NCBI GenBank assembly: GCA_963921935.1
Contig: OY998178.1
Location: forward strand, 48,414,951 to 48,478,950
Reading direction: 5' to 3'
DNA from: Galeruca laticollis
Taxonomy: Eukaryota; Arthropoda; Insecta; Coleoptera; Chrysomelidae
Length of the DNA: 64,000 bases
Under the pieces are notes generated by a model. That model was given only the letters and a program-made list of their open reading frames with translations, was not told the origin of the DNA and made no database searches. Shown here one piece after another: positions 34,205 to 46,420 of this stretch. Position numbers and translations under genes: made by a program. The first letter of the stretch is position 1; each line of letters opens with the position of its first letter.

Positions 34205-35845
34205 CGTCAGTGTACTATGCCCTTCCGCTATCACTTGCGAATCACCACAGATGTCCGTATCGGCAAAATGGCCGATCGAAGTCACAATTTTCGAAGGGGA
34301 TGTAATTCAGTATTCTGCGTGGTATTAGCCAGGAATGTAGTTGTTTTTCCCTTCAAAGACTGGTCAGGCCAATACGTCGAAATTATTGAAATTTCGACTA
34401 AAAGCAGGTGTAGTTGAAAATCGAAAATTTATGTTTCATATAGTATTTTATGGAATTAAATTAATTTCATTTATATATATATATATAAAAGAGAGATATT
34501 TTTTTAATAAATTATTTATAATTCAATGAAAAACTCAAAAAACAATATGACATCAAACATTCTATTTTATCTTGAACTACTATAGTTTTGATTTTTTGGT
34601 TTTCAAATTAAAGGTTGTTTTGAATGTCGTGATGTTCTTCTTAATCTAAAAGATAGGTATAAATTACACTAAGGCTATTTATGTTTGTATTTTCATAAAT
34701 GCAATATTTTTGTTTTGCGATAAACGCTGTTTCCAAATAAAGACGTTTTTTGTAATTACTTTCTATGGTCAAAACTTTGCCAAAGAGGCCAGCTAGATCT
34801 CCTGATTTATCCGTATTAGATTTTATGTGCGGAATCTTAATTAAGTGAAATGTTAACAGTTCTAATAATATTCATGAACTAAAAGATAGAATTAGGATCG
34901 AAATTGATTTAATTAAGGCTGATACCCTTAATAATGTTTGACAAGAGTTTCAACACAGTCTTGCATATTATTAGAAGGCAAACGATTTGCAATTCGAGCA
35001 ATCAATTTAATAGTTTTTAGGTTCATTATAATAATTCGGAAAGTGAAAGAACCTGATTTCAAGTTTCTAATCTAGTATATTGGTAAGGCTGTTTCAAATT
35101 ATTAATTGTTTTGAAATAATGCATTATTTCTACAAAAAACATCAGGCCTTATAAGATAAATCATAGATTCATCAAAGATCTATAAATTTTGAATTCAAAT
35201 AAAAAATAAATTATAGTATACTTATTGAATGAACATCCAATTGCAAAGGACAACGTTAGGATCGTTATCGGGTTTTTGGCAATTCGTGAAATTACTTGAC
35301 AATTATAGAAACATTTGATAATTTCGATCAATTTTATAAAATTTTCAAAATAGGTACTAGGTATTCTATTTATTACTGTGTTCAATTTCAACTTTGTATT
35401 CGTATAGATAGATATTGTAATTTGTTAAAAAGGAAACTGGGGATTGCTTTTGTGATTTGTAAGTGTCGATACACAAACATATTTAAATTTATCATACTGT
35501 TGAGGTCAGTTGTGAAAGATTTAGAATTGTTTTATAGAAAATAAATTTAGTTGATTAGATCAGGAAATTTTAATTTGTGACAATAATATTTTTCGATTAT
35601 TGATGACGGACATATCATTGAGATATATTTAAAATGTCAGAATATCATTAAATTGCTTGGTATAATTCAGAGTATACAGTTACAGGTTACAACTGAGTAA
35701 ATAATCTATAACAATAATAGATATTTAATTTATACAATACTTAAAAATTATAGAAATTTTGTATAACTAACTGAACTCACCCTGAGACCAGAATGGAGAA
35801 AGTAATCTTCTGCTGACTAGTCATGAAGAAAACTGTAACATAATA
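34205..35845. other. AT-rich DNA without recognisable gene
   Basis: No supported feature. A few scattered open frames lack any family motif. Confidence 0.5.
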
Positions 35846-35849
35846 ATAA

Positions 35850-36004
35850 TAAACGAACGTGTATCTTTATATCATTATATTTTCAATATTTCGACAATTA
35901 ATATTCTCATCTTCAAGGAGCTACAAATGTGTTTTTACTTCAAAATTCAATTTTTTAATTCAATTTACCACCTACGGCCAAAAGTTTGCTTGTAAATCTG
36001 GTTG
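35850..36004 (-). mobile_element. Antisense Penelope-like fragment
   Basis: Positions 35979-36004 are a perfect 26-base inverted copy of 36161-36186, which lies in the Penelope-like reverse transcriptase. Farther left (35889-35920) the reverse strand reads CTTGAAGATGAGAATATTAA then TTGTCGAAAT, a hammerhead-like word of the kind seen at the Penelope copy near 39900. Together this looks like a heavily deleted Penelope copy head-to-head with the next one. Confidence 0.5.
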
Positions 36005-36059
36005 ACAACAAAAAAATATGTTATTGAAAATAAAAGTTAACTGATTAATAGAACTTTCC

Positions 36060-36930
36060 TCACAAATGGTGAAGAATCAAAAACACCTCTGTAACATTTG
36101 TGTGGATGATTTCATTGATCTGTTATCCTTTGTTTTTAATAATACATCTATTTCTTTTGACAACCAGATTTACAAGCAAACTTTTGCCACACCAATGGGT
36201 GCAAAAATAAGCCCTATTTTTGCTAACTGTCATGGATTATGTGCTGAACAATGTACTAAATGCCTCTTAATGTCTTCTTCATTAAAGAAATATGTTGATT
36301 TCATCATCCTAGACCTTCCTCAATGATAGATAACGGATAGTTTATTTGCATTTAATAGCTTCGATCCCATCATACAATTTACCATAGAAAACGTGGACGA
36401 TGACAATAGCGTTCCTTTCTTGGACACTATACTCATTCCTACCCACCCCCAATAATACAATTTTGGTGGACTGGTCTATCAAGATTAACTTGATCAGGCA
36501 GATGCAGCAAGGAGTTCTGAGAATCTCTGATTCATATTTTCATACAAAATGTATAAGTTCTCCAAAACTTGTTTGAACAAAATTCATATCCTAGATCATC
36601 GCTAAAATGGATTTTGTACAGCGCACCACCTGTGGACCAATTGGCTGAAAACGTTGGTCCCGAGGAAACAATTGTTAGTCATGTTGATAATAATTCTCAA
36701 ATTAATAATAATGTTTCTAAGGTCAATACTTTGTTCGCTTCCATTTGCCACCGAAGTTACACCTAAACTTAAGATTTTCAAAATAATTAAAAATTAAAAA
36801 ATTGCTCAAAAAACAGTTTTGACCATAAATTCAATATTCTCTGTCATCAAGGATAAAACGCAATTCGACCATCAATCAAGAATAATCTATTGCAGTCCCC
36901 GCACGAATTGTGACCTAACCAAACCCAAAC
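36060..36930 (+). pseudogene. Penelope-like element: reverse transcriptase, 3' truncated
   Basis: 36066-36326 encodes the palm region of a Penelope-like RT (DDFIDLLSFVFNNTSISFDN, YKQTFATPMGAKISPIFAN, then KKYVDFIIL at the catalytic YVDD position). Downstream in shifting frames are FNSFDPIIQFTIENVDDDNS, VPFLDTIL, and a linker ending in KIAQKTVLTINSIFSVIKDK and IIYCSPRTNCDLT. The last matches the stretch just before the GIY-YIG endonuclease. The endonuclease is absent. The YVDD box reads YVDF, so the active site is also damaged. Confidence 0.75.
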
Positions 36931-39839
36931 TAACTAGTGGTTGGAAGTATACAAATTCGTTCTTCGCTAGATTTTGCTTCTAGTTCAAATGGCCTAAAAT
37001 GATTTTGGAATTTAATAATTAAATACAATAATATTATAATGGTAGAATTCGCTATTTTTTAAAGATTCTTTAAGATTTAGTTTCACTGTCTTCGGAGACA
37101 TCTCCAGCCTACTGTTTAGGTCATATTTTACGTTTCATTTTATACCTGAAAAAGTTGCTTGATGAAATTACATACAATAAAATGAGTTTATGACCTTCTT
37201 TGGCAAAATTGCAAACACCCAGTGAAACCGATTATGATACGACCAATCAGGATTTTACAGAATTTTCAATTTAAATTCAAATCACTCCTTCTAGTTTAAA
37301 AACAGAGAATAGTGACTCATAATTTTATAATAAAATTATTAGTATAACTACCAAAGTTGTAGCATAATAAATCAAGTCGACAAAGTCGACTTGACAATCA
37401 TATTTCTTATCAAATATTTTCTGTACAGTACAAACCATTCGAATCTCCGTTCAAGTTTATTTATTACAGGATCTGAAGCCACATATTTCTTCCAAATATA
37501 ATCATCTTACCCCCTTTCGATCCAATATGTTTTCTTAATGCTTCTAAAAAACGTATTCTCATCATAACATCTACATCTAGCACAAAAAATGTGAAAAATT
37601 GCTTTTATTATTAAACCAAAGTAAAATAAATGCCCTTATACCTGCTAAATACGTTCGATCAAAAGTATTGTTTGACTTTTCAGTGTGTGATTGATCAGTT
37701 TCAACAAATCTTCTCGCCCATCTAATTAGGCGAACGGTGCCGTTCCCATAAGGTATAATGCCACGTGTTATGGGTCTCACAAACTTTCTTAGTGGGATAT
37801 ATCATACTCGTTACCCACATAAATGGAGTTAATATGATACATGTACGTTTAGGTATAGTGGTTGATAGATACTAGGGAGTAGTTAAAAAGTTATATTTGG
37901 GATCATATAAATATATTAGATAGGTGACTTTTTTGCACTAAGTAGATGGAAAGTTTTAAGTTCCCGAAGCTCCCGAACTTTACTGAATACTTGACTATAA
38001 GATTATTAATTGTTAGAGTAAAAGCGCCTGAAAAGGGATCGAGAAGAAAGTTCAATAGAATATTAGAATGATGTATGGAATAATTAAAAAATGGAAAAGG
38101 TTTCACAATCTATTAATCAGGCATGGTTAAAAATATTAGACCAAGTAGAAAAGGTATATTACTATTTATTTTTAACATACAGGGGCAAGTGAAAGTTTGT
38201 CTATCCTTTCTTGCATTTCTTATGATAGTGGTATCATCAAAAAACAGAAGACAAAAACAGTGAATGTTCAAAATAATGGCCATGCGTGAATTTGCGTCGT
38301 TGAAACCAAGATACGGAGACTTATCCTCCACGTATAACACAAAGAGACGCAGACCAACGCCATTGATGCCATAGTGTACCTACCATCTTAGATAAGAATA
38401 TCAACTATTTCATTTTATGATTTTTCCTGATACACCCAAAATTCAATAATTTTTCTTTTTGCACCAAACCTGTTGAGTTGCCTATTCTCTATTAAATCAA
38501 GTATCAATATCTTTCTCATACCGTTGTTTTTCATTTGTTTTAGTATATTACATATCAAGAACAGTGAGGAGAGTTCACCAATCGATGACATTGTTTAGCG
38601 AAAGATTGGAGCCAGTAGCTCCTAAATAACACGGCCAGAGTGCTCTGGCGAGACGTCAAGGCGATGCTGTATACCGAAATGCAGCTACATAGTAGCCTCA
38701 ATCAATGCAACTGCTGTTTTAAAAATAATGTTTGAAATCGTTTTATGGGTTTAATAAATTTTGGTAGAAAGAGATGAATTGAGCCCTTAATCGTACCCCA
38801 TGTTTTTTTTGCGGGAAAAAACAAGATTTCAAAACAAAAACCGTCTCTAAGGAAATGTTAAATATCACATTAAAGTATTAATCTAACTAATTGTAGATTA
38901 ATGAGAAGTGCAAACATTATTTAATTTTACTAATGATATATGTGTTTCTCAAAAAAGTACAGAAGTGTGTAGAAGTTATCAATAGAGAAAGAAGAATTAA
39001 CAGTTAATTACAAGTGAATTTATAAATAATTTATGCAGTCAAAGTATCTAATTTTCTTTTATTTTCCTTACCAAATCTTTGATTTTTCTTTCCACAGTAA
39101 TGTTTTAAAAGTGTATATACTAGAGACTGTATCGCAATTTTTACGATAAATCCGGAATTATGTACATTAAATTCTGGAAAGTTTTACAAGAAATTATTTT
39201 TTCTAAGATATTCTAATGTCCCTGTTGATAAAAACTCTCCATTGTTGTGAATATTTAAAAGAATTCTTAACTTTGTTGTATACTTTTATTGAATAATAAA
39301 TAGACACATAAAACTATATTAATGACTTTATATTTAGGAAATTTAACACTTCCTCTGATCAATTTTTTGTTAAAATAGATAATATTCAACTACAAAATCA
39401 TCTGTTTATATTATATCTGATTTGAATGTGTCACATAGAACTATTTTAACACAATATAACAACAATATGTAATTACTGGCATTTCTGGTGTCAAATTTTC
39501 AATAAAATCACAAATAGGGGAAAACCAATTCGTTTTTGATACAGCTGTTGTATTTTCAAATAATAGTTCATCATTAATTTCATAGAATGAATCGACTGTC
39601 ATAGTTCCAAAACAATTACATTTTAAAAACATTGACGATAGTTTTTTTCACATTCATACACTCGCCGAATGGAAATATTTTATTGGCCACCTGCCAGTTG
39701 TCAATATTTTCCAAATCTGTTTTCAAGAAGATTTGTCTCAAATTTTACAAGTAACACATAATTCAACAGTAGTTAACAACTTCAAGTATAAATGAAAAAG
39801 AATATCCATCACAAATGTAGTCTCTAGGTAAATAGTAGT
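36931..39839. other. AT-rich DNA without recognisable gene
   Basis: Nearly 3 kb with no protein family or repeat architecture that I can support. Short reverse open frames (for example 37577-37780 and 38113-38340) have no recognisable motif. Confidence 0.5.
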
Positions 39840-39879
39840 CAGTGAAACTCAACTCAGTACTACAGCATCTATATCGATG

Positions 39880-40960
39880 AAATATGAAGGGGCAACTAGT
39901 TTCGGCCCACAGCCATCATCAAGCCTGCACCCAAGAAGTATCAAGAAAGAAAAAGATCAGAAATACAAAATATATCGAATTAACTTAATGTATACATCAC
40001 TCCACATGTAAGATATTATGAAGGAAAAGCCGTCACATGTTCGTGGTATCCAGCAGAAACCAACATATGTCAGTAGGCAATAAGGGGATATACTGTAAGG
40101 ATAATCATAAATAAAAATAGTAATGGAATTTTCTTTATAATTATCAAAACGTCAAGCAAAATAAAATAAGTTGAAATTAAACTAAACAGACCAACGTTAA
40201 GAAAAGTCATAAAATTGGGTCAATGTATAAAAGAAAAAGAAGGAAAGAAAAGACAACAAAACTGGACATCGTCGTACGATCAAATATGTCCGAAGCTTAA
40301 AGTCTGGTATTGTAAATTGTAAGCGCCGTGACTCAGTAAATCCCAAATAAGAAATGATGGTCGAAGACCTGACAAATGACAAGGACAAATGACAGCCTTC
40401 AATAAGAAAATTAAAAATGTTTCAAAACAGAGATGAATGAGACATGTTAACAATCGTGTAAAGAAATTATCTGAAACACATTCCTAACGATATTCCTAAC
40501 GATAAACAAGTCCAAAAAGGGGATACGATTATTGACTTCTAATTCCAAAGTGAATTTAATTCTGGGGTGTAATGTGTTAATGAATTGAAAAAAAAGGCCT
40601 GTTGATGTGTACCGTCATAAAGAACAATACAATAATCCATATAACGATATTAAAAAACAATGTGACTTTTAAAGGAAGGATCACTTAAATATGTTTGTTC
40701 TAATTTGTTCATAAAAATTTCGGCCAGTAAAGGACAAAGATTAGATTCCATAACTGAACCTGTTGTTTGATCGTAAAATTTGTTATTGAATTGGTAGAAA
40801 TTTTGTTCTAAAGACAACTGGAGTAAGCCAAGAATATCAGAAATGATGTTGGGGTTCAAATTATTAGAATAGAGCAAAGCTTCAACCAAGTCTATACATT
40901 CCAAAGGAGGTATGCTAGGGAGTTTTATTCAGAAAAAAAATTGTTATTTTCTTCAGTAAG
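39880..40960 (-). pseudogene. Penelope-like element fragment (reverse)
   Basis: Reverse 40904-40650 encodes MECIDLVEALLYSNNLNPNI, FNNKFYDQTTGSVMESNLCP and LLAEIFMNKLEQTYL, the palm of a Penelope-like RT (TPMGSPLSP is changed to GSVMESNLCP). It continues as YRYMDYCIVLYDGTHQQAF with YMDY at the YVDD position. The rest decays toward 40500. At 39891-39925 the same strand has GGCTTGATGATGGCTGTGGG then CCGAAAC, a hammerhead-like word placed where the 3' terminal repeat of a Penelope element would be. The limits are approximate. Confidence 0.7.
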
Positions 40961-41340
40961 TCTTTCCTGCTATGTGGTAGATACTTCCATATTTATATCG
41001 ATACTAAATAGAATTTGAATAAAAACTTAACTTTTTTCCGAATACAATATTACTTGTCATTTTCTGTCTCAAACTCTACTCGATTCCAGTATTTCTTCCA
41101 TTTACCATGCTATATTCTACTTCATCCATTTCTTTTCTTTCTCTTCTAAGTACATGGGATTTAATCTTTTCTCGTACGCCTTTCTCCTTACTTTTATGTT
41201 CCTCATTACTTTTTCCATTTCGTATTCTGTTATTTCGTCTATGTTGTATATTTGGTCTTTCATATATAATATAAATCTGTTTTTTTGGCTTATTATCTCT
41301 TTGTGTCTTTAGTATCTCTTGCATTTATCAGATCTTAACG

Positions 41341-41615
41341 ATTGTTGTTATTATTATTTTTAAGTTGATTCCTCCTTTCTATAATATATTATGTTCGTGA
41401 TACTTCATCGTCGATTTAATAATACTTTTTCTGTTGTATAAATGTGTTCCAAAGTCCTTCTTAATAGGAAATTATTTTAAATTGTTTGTAGTTATTATAA
41501 TTTCAAAGTTGATTCCTTCTTTCTATAATATATTTCGTTCGCGATACTTCATCACCGATTTATCAATACTTTTTCTGTTGCATCAATATTTTCTTTCTTA
41601 TTAAAAAATTCTTGT
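41341..41615. repeat. Two-copy tandem duplication, about 144 bp
   Basis: AAGTTGATTCC recurs at 41362 and 41506. The following TTTCTATAATATATT...GATACTTCATC and ACTTTTTCTGTTG also recur at the same 144-base offset. The copies differ at scattered positions. Confidence 0.75.
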
Positions 41616-43083
41616 GAAACTTATGATACACTGTCTACGTGACTTCGACAACGTTTCCTATTCTCCAAGTTTTCCAATTTATTTATGCTCCTCTTTCAAT
41701 TTTTAATGAAAAATCTACTAAATCTCTGTTAAATTGCTTAACAAGATTTGATATTGTTTACTTCGATTTGTTTGTACCTTCTAAACTTTGAGATAATGCA
41801 AAACTTACGGTAGTGCTGTATAAAACAACATAAGAGACAAACACTCCAACATAGGTAAAGAACTGGTTGAAAATAATTAATTTTAACGATGTACGAATAA
41901 CCCTAGACATGTATGTTCCTTCCTCATAATAATTTTTGTTTAAAATAAATTATTTTCCATCGCCCGCCCATGATGTATCCTATAAAAAAACCGCAGCTAA
42001 ATAAAACCAAATTGAAAAGAATCAACAATCATTTAAACAAACTCAAGTGTCAGTCTATTCGGCAGCCGTACAAACCATTGTATGCCAAATTGACAGCATT
42101 TAATTCAAACTCCAGATCTAGATCATTAATAACGTTTTCTCTGGCCTATTCAACTTTTTTTTCTAATACTTCCGGTAACAATGGACGGTGGATCGTTAAG
42201 AAGAAAAAGTCACATGCGCAACGTTATACAAATGGACTATCTGTTGGGCTTACCGCATACGATAATTAATCATATTGCACTGCATATCATCCTCTATAAC
42301 TAGGTGCAACCGTTCACAGGACTACAGGCGTACAAAAGGATCGACTTTTGCCAGAATGATGAGAAGTTTTACCTGACGGAGAGGATCGTCTTCACCACGA
42401 TTGTCAATACAACTCGTTGTGGATAGGCATTAATTTCGAATTTTTATTTTTATGCTAATCGTCATCAATTCATGTTTCATCAATGATACGTAGTATGAAT
42501 GTAGAAAATTCGTTTCATGAAATTTAATTGGGTGTGGTTAAAAATGTACGTTAAAAGTAAATATGATTGAAACAGTAGTGATGTTTTTTATATCAGTTGG
42601 TCTGACCTACAAACTGGGGTCTTCTATTTTTTTATATTACGCTAAGCCGCATAAAACATGGAGGTTATGAGCGGCAAAGTAATCAAACAAATAATTGGAA
42701 CAATATAGTAGAATTACACAATTAACCTTACGGTAGTCGCACCTCTTAGTTAGACGCTAGTAGTCAGACCTCTTAAAGTTTAATTTTTTTATTGTAATAT
42801 TTAAAAAAAATACATTAATTTAAGAACATTTGTTGTTTATTAGAATATTATGCCACCCCTGACACAAAATTTTAAGTTCTAACTAAATTAGAAATACACT
42901 AAAAAAAAAAATGTAAAGAACACATTCCATGGCATCGTCGTATATTTTTGTTTTTTTTTCCATATTTTTGATGGTAAAATGCAATATGTCCTGTCGAAGT
43001 AATAAAAAAAAGTTCACTTAAAGTAGAAAAAATAGAACTAGTAAAAACAGTTCGCATATAAGGGCATCTCACTTAACTAAAAA
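41616..43083. other. AT-rich DNA, no recognised gene
   Basis: An open frame at 41970-42269 is basic and Ser/Asn-rich but matches no family I know. The remainder is AT-rich. The part nearest 43084 is likely the 3' flank of the piggyBac fragment. Confidence 0.4.
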
Positions 43084-43510
43084 TTAACTATTTTTTTCGC
43101 AACAATCGTTACAAACAACGAAGGAATGTTCCAAACGCAAGTATATTTTACATTTTGTGAAATAATATCTTGTTTTTCGCTTTTTATCTTTACACTTAGA
43201 TCAGTTTCCTCTACGGTTATCCCTTTCTGGCATCTCTTCTGGCTCCTGTATACCTAAAATTGCATTTATTCTTCTAGTTATGTTTCGCGGAACATTTTTT
43301 TTTATCGCACGCTGTCTCACATGTTCGTCAATAAGTTCAAATGATAATTTTTTCAAAAATTTTCGTCTGGCCAAAAATTTACTTTGGTCAACGTTTCCTT
43401 CATATATAACTTGGGAATTTATACCAGCCACGTCCATCATACTAAGAATACTACCATCGGCCACCGTCTTGTGTTGCGGGCACAATTATACAAAGCACAT
43501 AATGACAAGC
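43084..43510 (-). pseudogene. piggyBac-like transposase C-terminal fragment (PB-C)
   Basis: Read in reverse from 43510: TRRWPMVVF, a -1/+1 shift, then MMDVAGINSQVIYEGN, RRKFLKKLSFELIDEHVRQR and INAILGI. The cysteine region follows (CKDKKRKTRYY, TKCKIYLRLEHSF, VCNDCCEKNS) with TAA at 43084-43086. This is the last third of a piggyBac transposase. The catalytic Asp residues are upstream and missing. The 5' cut coincides with the start of a direct repeat at 43508. Confidence 0.85.
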
Positions 43511-43654
43511 CGCCATTTTGTTTTTACTTGGCCGATTTGGCTCATTATCGAACTCGTTCAAGTTTTTGGTCTAACGGATTTTTGTAGCGAATTTGGTTTC
43601 GATCCGTCGAAAAATACGCCCCCTATCGTGCTTACAAATTCCGTTATAATTTGT
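43508..43654. repeat. Direct repeat, copy 1
   Basis: GCCGCCATTTTGTTTTTACT (from 43511) begins a roughly 125-145 base block ending in GTGCTTACAAATTCCGTTAT. It is repeated at 43805-43930 in the same orientation. This copy has an extra segment (GAAAAATACGCCCCCTATC) near its end that is missing from the second. Confidence 0.85.
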
Positions 43655-43804
43655 TAATTTTCTTAAATAAATGTTTTAATGTACGATTTAGAGAAAAATG
43701 TTAAATACAAAAGTTGTAGAAGGTGTTAAGATCTATGAAAAAGCTCACTAACTTTTTTGCGTCAAATGAAAAACAAAGGAAATACGATTTTTTTTCAACT
43801 TTGA

Positions 43805-43930
43805 CAGGCCGCCATTTTGTTTTTACTGGGCCGATTTGACTCATTAACGAACTCGTCCAAGATTTTGGCCTAAACAATTCTTGTAGCGAGTTTGGTTTGG
43901 ATCCGTCGTGCTTACAAATTCCGTTATAAC
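43805..43930. repeat. Direct repeat, copy 2
   Basis: The second copy of the block at 43508-43654, with scattered substitutions and a deletion near the end (GGATCCGTCGTGCTTACAAA). The two copies flank about 150 bases of unrelated sequence. Confidence 0.85.
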
Positions 43931-43967
43931 ACATACATATATATGCTGCTAAATTCTGTTATATTTT

Positions 43968-43969
<2 letters not shown>

Positions 43970-44032
<63 letters not shown>
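43970..44032. repeat. (AT)n microsatellite
   Basis: About 31 AT units directly preceding the first unit of the 351-354 bp array. Confidence 0.97.
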
Positions 44033-44034
<2 letters not shown>

Positions 44035-45041
44035 CAAAGAAGATGTAGGAATATCGCGTGATATGTTAACAACAACAACAAAGAGAATCATGGGTAATTC
44101 ACGCAAAGTAAAGGGCTACTGAAATAGAGTGGTAACCGTGGACATGCATGTTTCTGGCTCATTTTGCCTCATCAGCACGGCATAACCAAATAATGATGTG
44201 AAATTTGGGAGCAAAGATGTTAATCGAAACATGGGAAAACACAAAATAACGGATTTCAGCAGGGAAACCAAACGCTCATTTGTGTCTTCAATTGGAAGAT
44301 CCCGAGTTTTCAGGACATCAACCAACATCGACACGGAGGCGCATATAGCCCCCCCGCCATGAACCTTCCGACCCATAGTAAATAACAAAGAAGATGTAGG
44401 AATATCGCGTGATATGTTAACAACAACAACAACAAAGAGAATCATGGGTAATTCACGCAAAGTAAAGGGCTACTGAAATAGAGTGGTAACCGTGGACATG
44501 CATGTTTCTGGCTCATTTTGCCTCATCAGCACGGCATAACCAAATAATGATGTGAAATTTGGGAGCAAAGATGTTAATCGAAACATATGAAAACACAAAA
44601 TAACGGATTTCAGCAGGGAAACCAAACGCTCATTTGTGTCTTCAATTGGATGATCCCGAGTTTTCAGGACATCAACCAACATCGACACGGAGGCGCATAT
44701 AGCCCCCCCGCCATGAACCTTCCGACCCATAGTAAATAACAAAGAAGATGTAGGAATATCGCGTGATATGTTAACAACAACAACAAAGAGAATCATGGGT
44801 AATTCACGCAAAGTAAAGGGCTACTGAAATAGAGTGGTAACCGTGGACATGCATGTTTCTGGCTCATTTTGCCCCATCAGCACGGCATAACCAAATAATG
44901 ATGTGAAATTTGGGAGCAAAGATGTTAATCGAAACATGGGAAAACACAAAATAACGGATTTCAGCAGGGAAACCAAACGCTCATTTGTGTCTTCAATTGG
45001 ATGATCCCGAGTTTTCAGGACATCAACCAACATCGACACGA
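44033..45041. repeat. Tandem array, 351-354 bp unit, 2.9 copies
   Basis: Units start at 44033, 44384 and 44738 (AACAAAGAAGATGTAGGAAT). The first is 351 bases, the second 354 (one extra AAC in an ACAACA run), and the third is cut at 45041, where a short TA tract begins. The copies differ by only a few substitutions, so the array is young or homogenised. On the reverse strand each unit keeps a frame of about 113 codons open (for example SMLVDVLKTRDLPIEDTNER), with one stop per unit. I do not recognise a protein family. Confidence 0.93.
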
Positions 45042-46286
45042 TGTATATATATATAATCTTTGGAACGGAGGGTGATTTTGGCATCTAGGAATACCAAAAC
45101 GAAAAACTGCATTGAAATTTTTCCGAAGTCGCGTGATGCTACTCTCTACAATAGCCCTATTTCATTCTGAAATAAGCCTAAAAACGATGTCGAAAGTAAA
45201 ATTTTCATACTTGAAAAACGTTCATCATGGCTTTGCCTTGAAACACTAAGAAATATGTTAAAAATTAAGCTGAACATGGCAGAGCGCGCGAGTAGTTGAA
45301 GAGTGGGGGAGAGCAGCAGGCAAGGAAAAGCATGCGTAAAGTAAAACTGTTGCGATGCGCGTATTTCATGATCATTTAAATATCTTAGCAACAAATAAGA
45401 ATATCGTATCATGGGTATTTCGTTACTAGAAATGACAGAATTTACTGTAACTTCTGTCATTCGGATTATGATATTTGATGATGTCGAAACAACTGTCAAT
45501 TTTTTAGAATTTTTTTCATTTTTTTTATTTTAAAAAGAGCCACTATATTAATTTCAGGATGCAGCATTGGTAATTTTGCATAATTCTATCTTATTTTTTT
45601 GGTTTATGACAAAAATTATTTGTTATTTCATTAACAAAGTCTTCTCAACTAGGTGGTAGATGTTTCCAAATTTATCTATCGTTAGTAGATAGAATCAGTA
45701 TAAAAACTGCAGTCGCATTCTGCGGGTTATCAAATAAAAAATTAACACGTGTTCTCCGATTGAGAATCCTCGTCGGAATGTCACATGTGAGCGAATGAAG
45801 TCGATCATTAGTGAAAATGAGAAGTGATCTGTTTCGTAATTTGCATCAAACACGCAAGTAAAAAGGTACCGAGTTGAGGTAGAACATATGAGGCGCCCAG
45901 AATAATAATTGCGGTGCATTTTTCAGGTGTTCAATGGAGCATACCGCACACCAAATATTTTTTGAAACATCACTAGCGGAGGTCGAAAAAGAATTAATTT
46001 ATTGAATGAAAAGATTGTTATACATTCTGAAGTTGTTGAATAAATATTAATTAGATATTCTGTTCAAATTTGGACATATAGGTACGTTGAATTATTTTGC
46101 ATTGAAAACCGAACACAGAATACTCGCTTTCTCATTAATTGTATTATCTGACAGTTATTTAGTTTGATTGTCGTATTCTAAGTGGAAATGTATTATTGTT
46201 TTGGATTTTTTATTTCTGATGATTAGCTAATATTGCTGGTTGGACTATTTTTATAGGTAGCAATTTTGCATCAGTACTCCAAAACT
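45042..46286. other. AT-rich DNA; short Penelope-related patch at 45617-45712
   Basis: 45617-45712 (GTGGTAGATGTTTCCAAATT..., ending ATAAAAACT) resembles 40945-41030 next to the reverse Penelope copy, so a small fragment of the same family is likely. No other feature is supported. Confidence 0.4.
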
Positions 46287-46420
46287 TTATTCAATAGTAT
46301 ATCTATCGAATGCGAACCAATGTTGGGATGCAATATTTTTGATAACCAATATAGATTCAATTTGTTTCAATAAATGTTTCTCGAAATATTTGGATATTAT
46401 ACGTATGAGCATGATGGGTA
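46287..46420 (-). pseudogene. Jockey-type LINE reverse transcriptase, 3' half of a split fragment
   Basis: Read in reverse: IPIMLIRIISKYFEKHLLKQ, IESILVIKNIASQHWFAF, DRYTIE. These match the SYRPISLLP.lSKlfEKlLlkRl...hQFGFR..hsTi motifs of Jockey-clade reverse transcriptases. The fragment stops at the TA (46419-46420) that flanks Tigger-C. Its upstream codons are found beyond the other end of that transposon. Confidence 0.7.

Noticed and set aside
37577..38340. Reverse open frames of 67-75 codons
   Set aside because: No recognisable domain, no neighbours and ordinary length for AT-rich DNA.
41076..41324. Reverse Lys/Arg/Glu-rich frame of 82 codons
   Set aside because: Low-complexity composition without any domain signature.
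41970..42269. Forward 99-codon basic, Ser-rich frame
   Set aside because: No motif recognised and no supporting context; left unassigned.
43892..44122. Tyr-Ile open frames and similar at 55748-56044
   Set aside because: Artefacts of (TA)n microsatellites.
44116..45084. Reverse frames of the tandem array as a protein-coding gene
   Set aside because: One stop per unit, no splice signals identified and no confident family. Any likeness to a membrane-transporter segment was too weak to claim.
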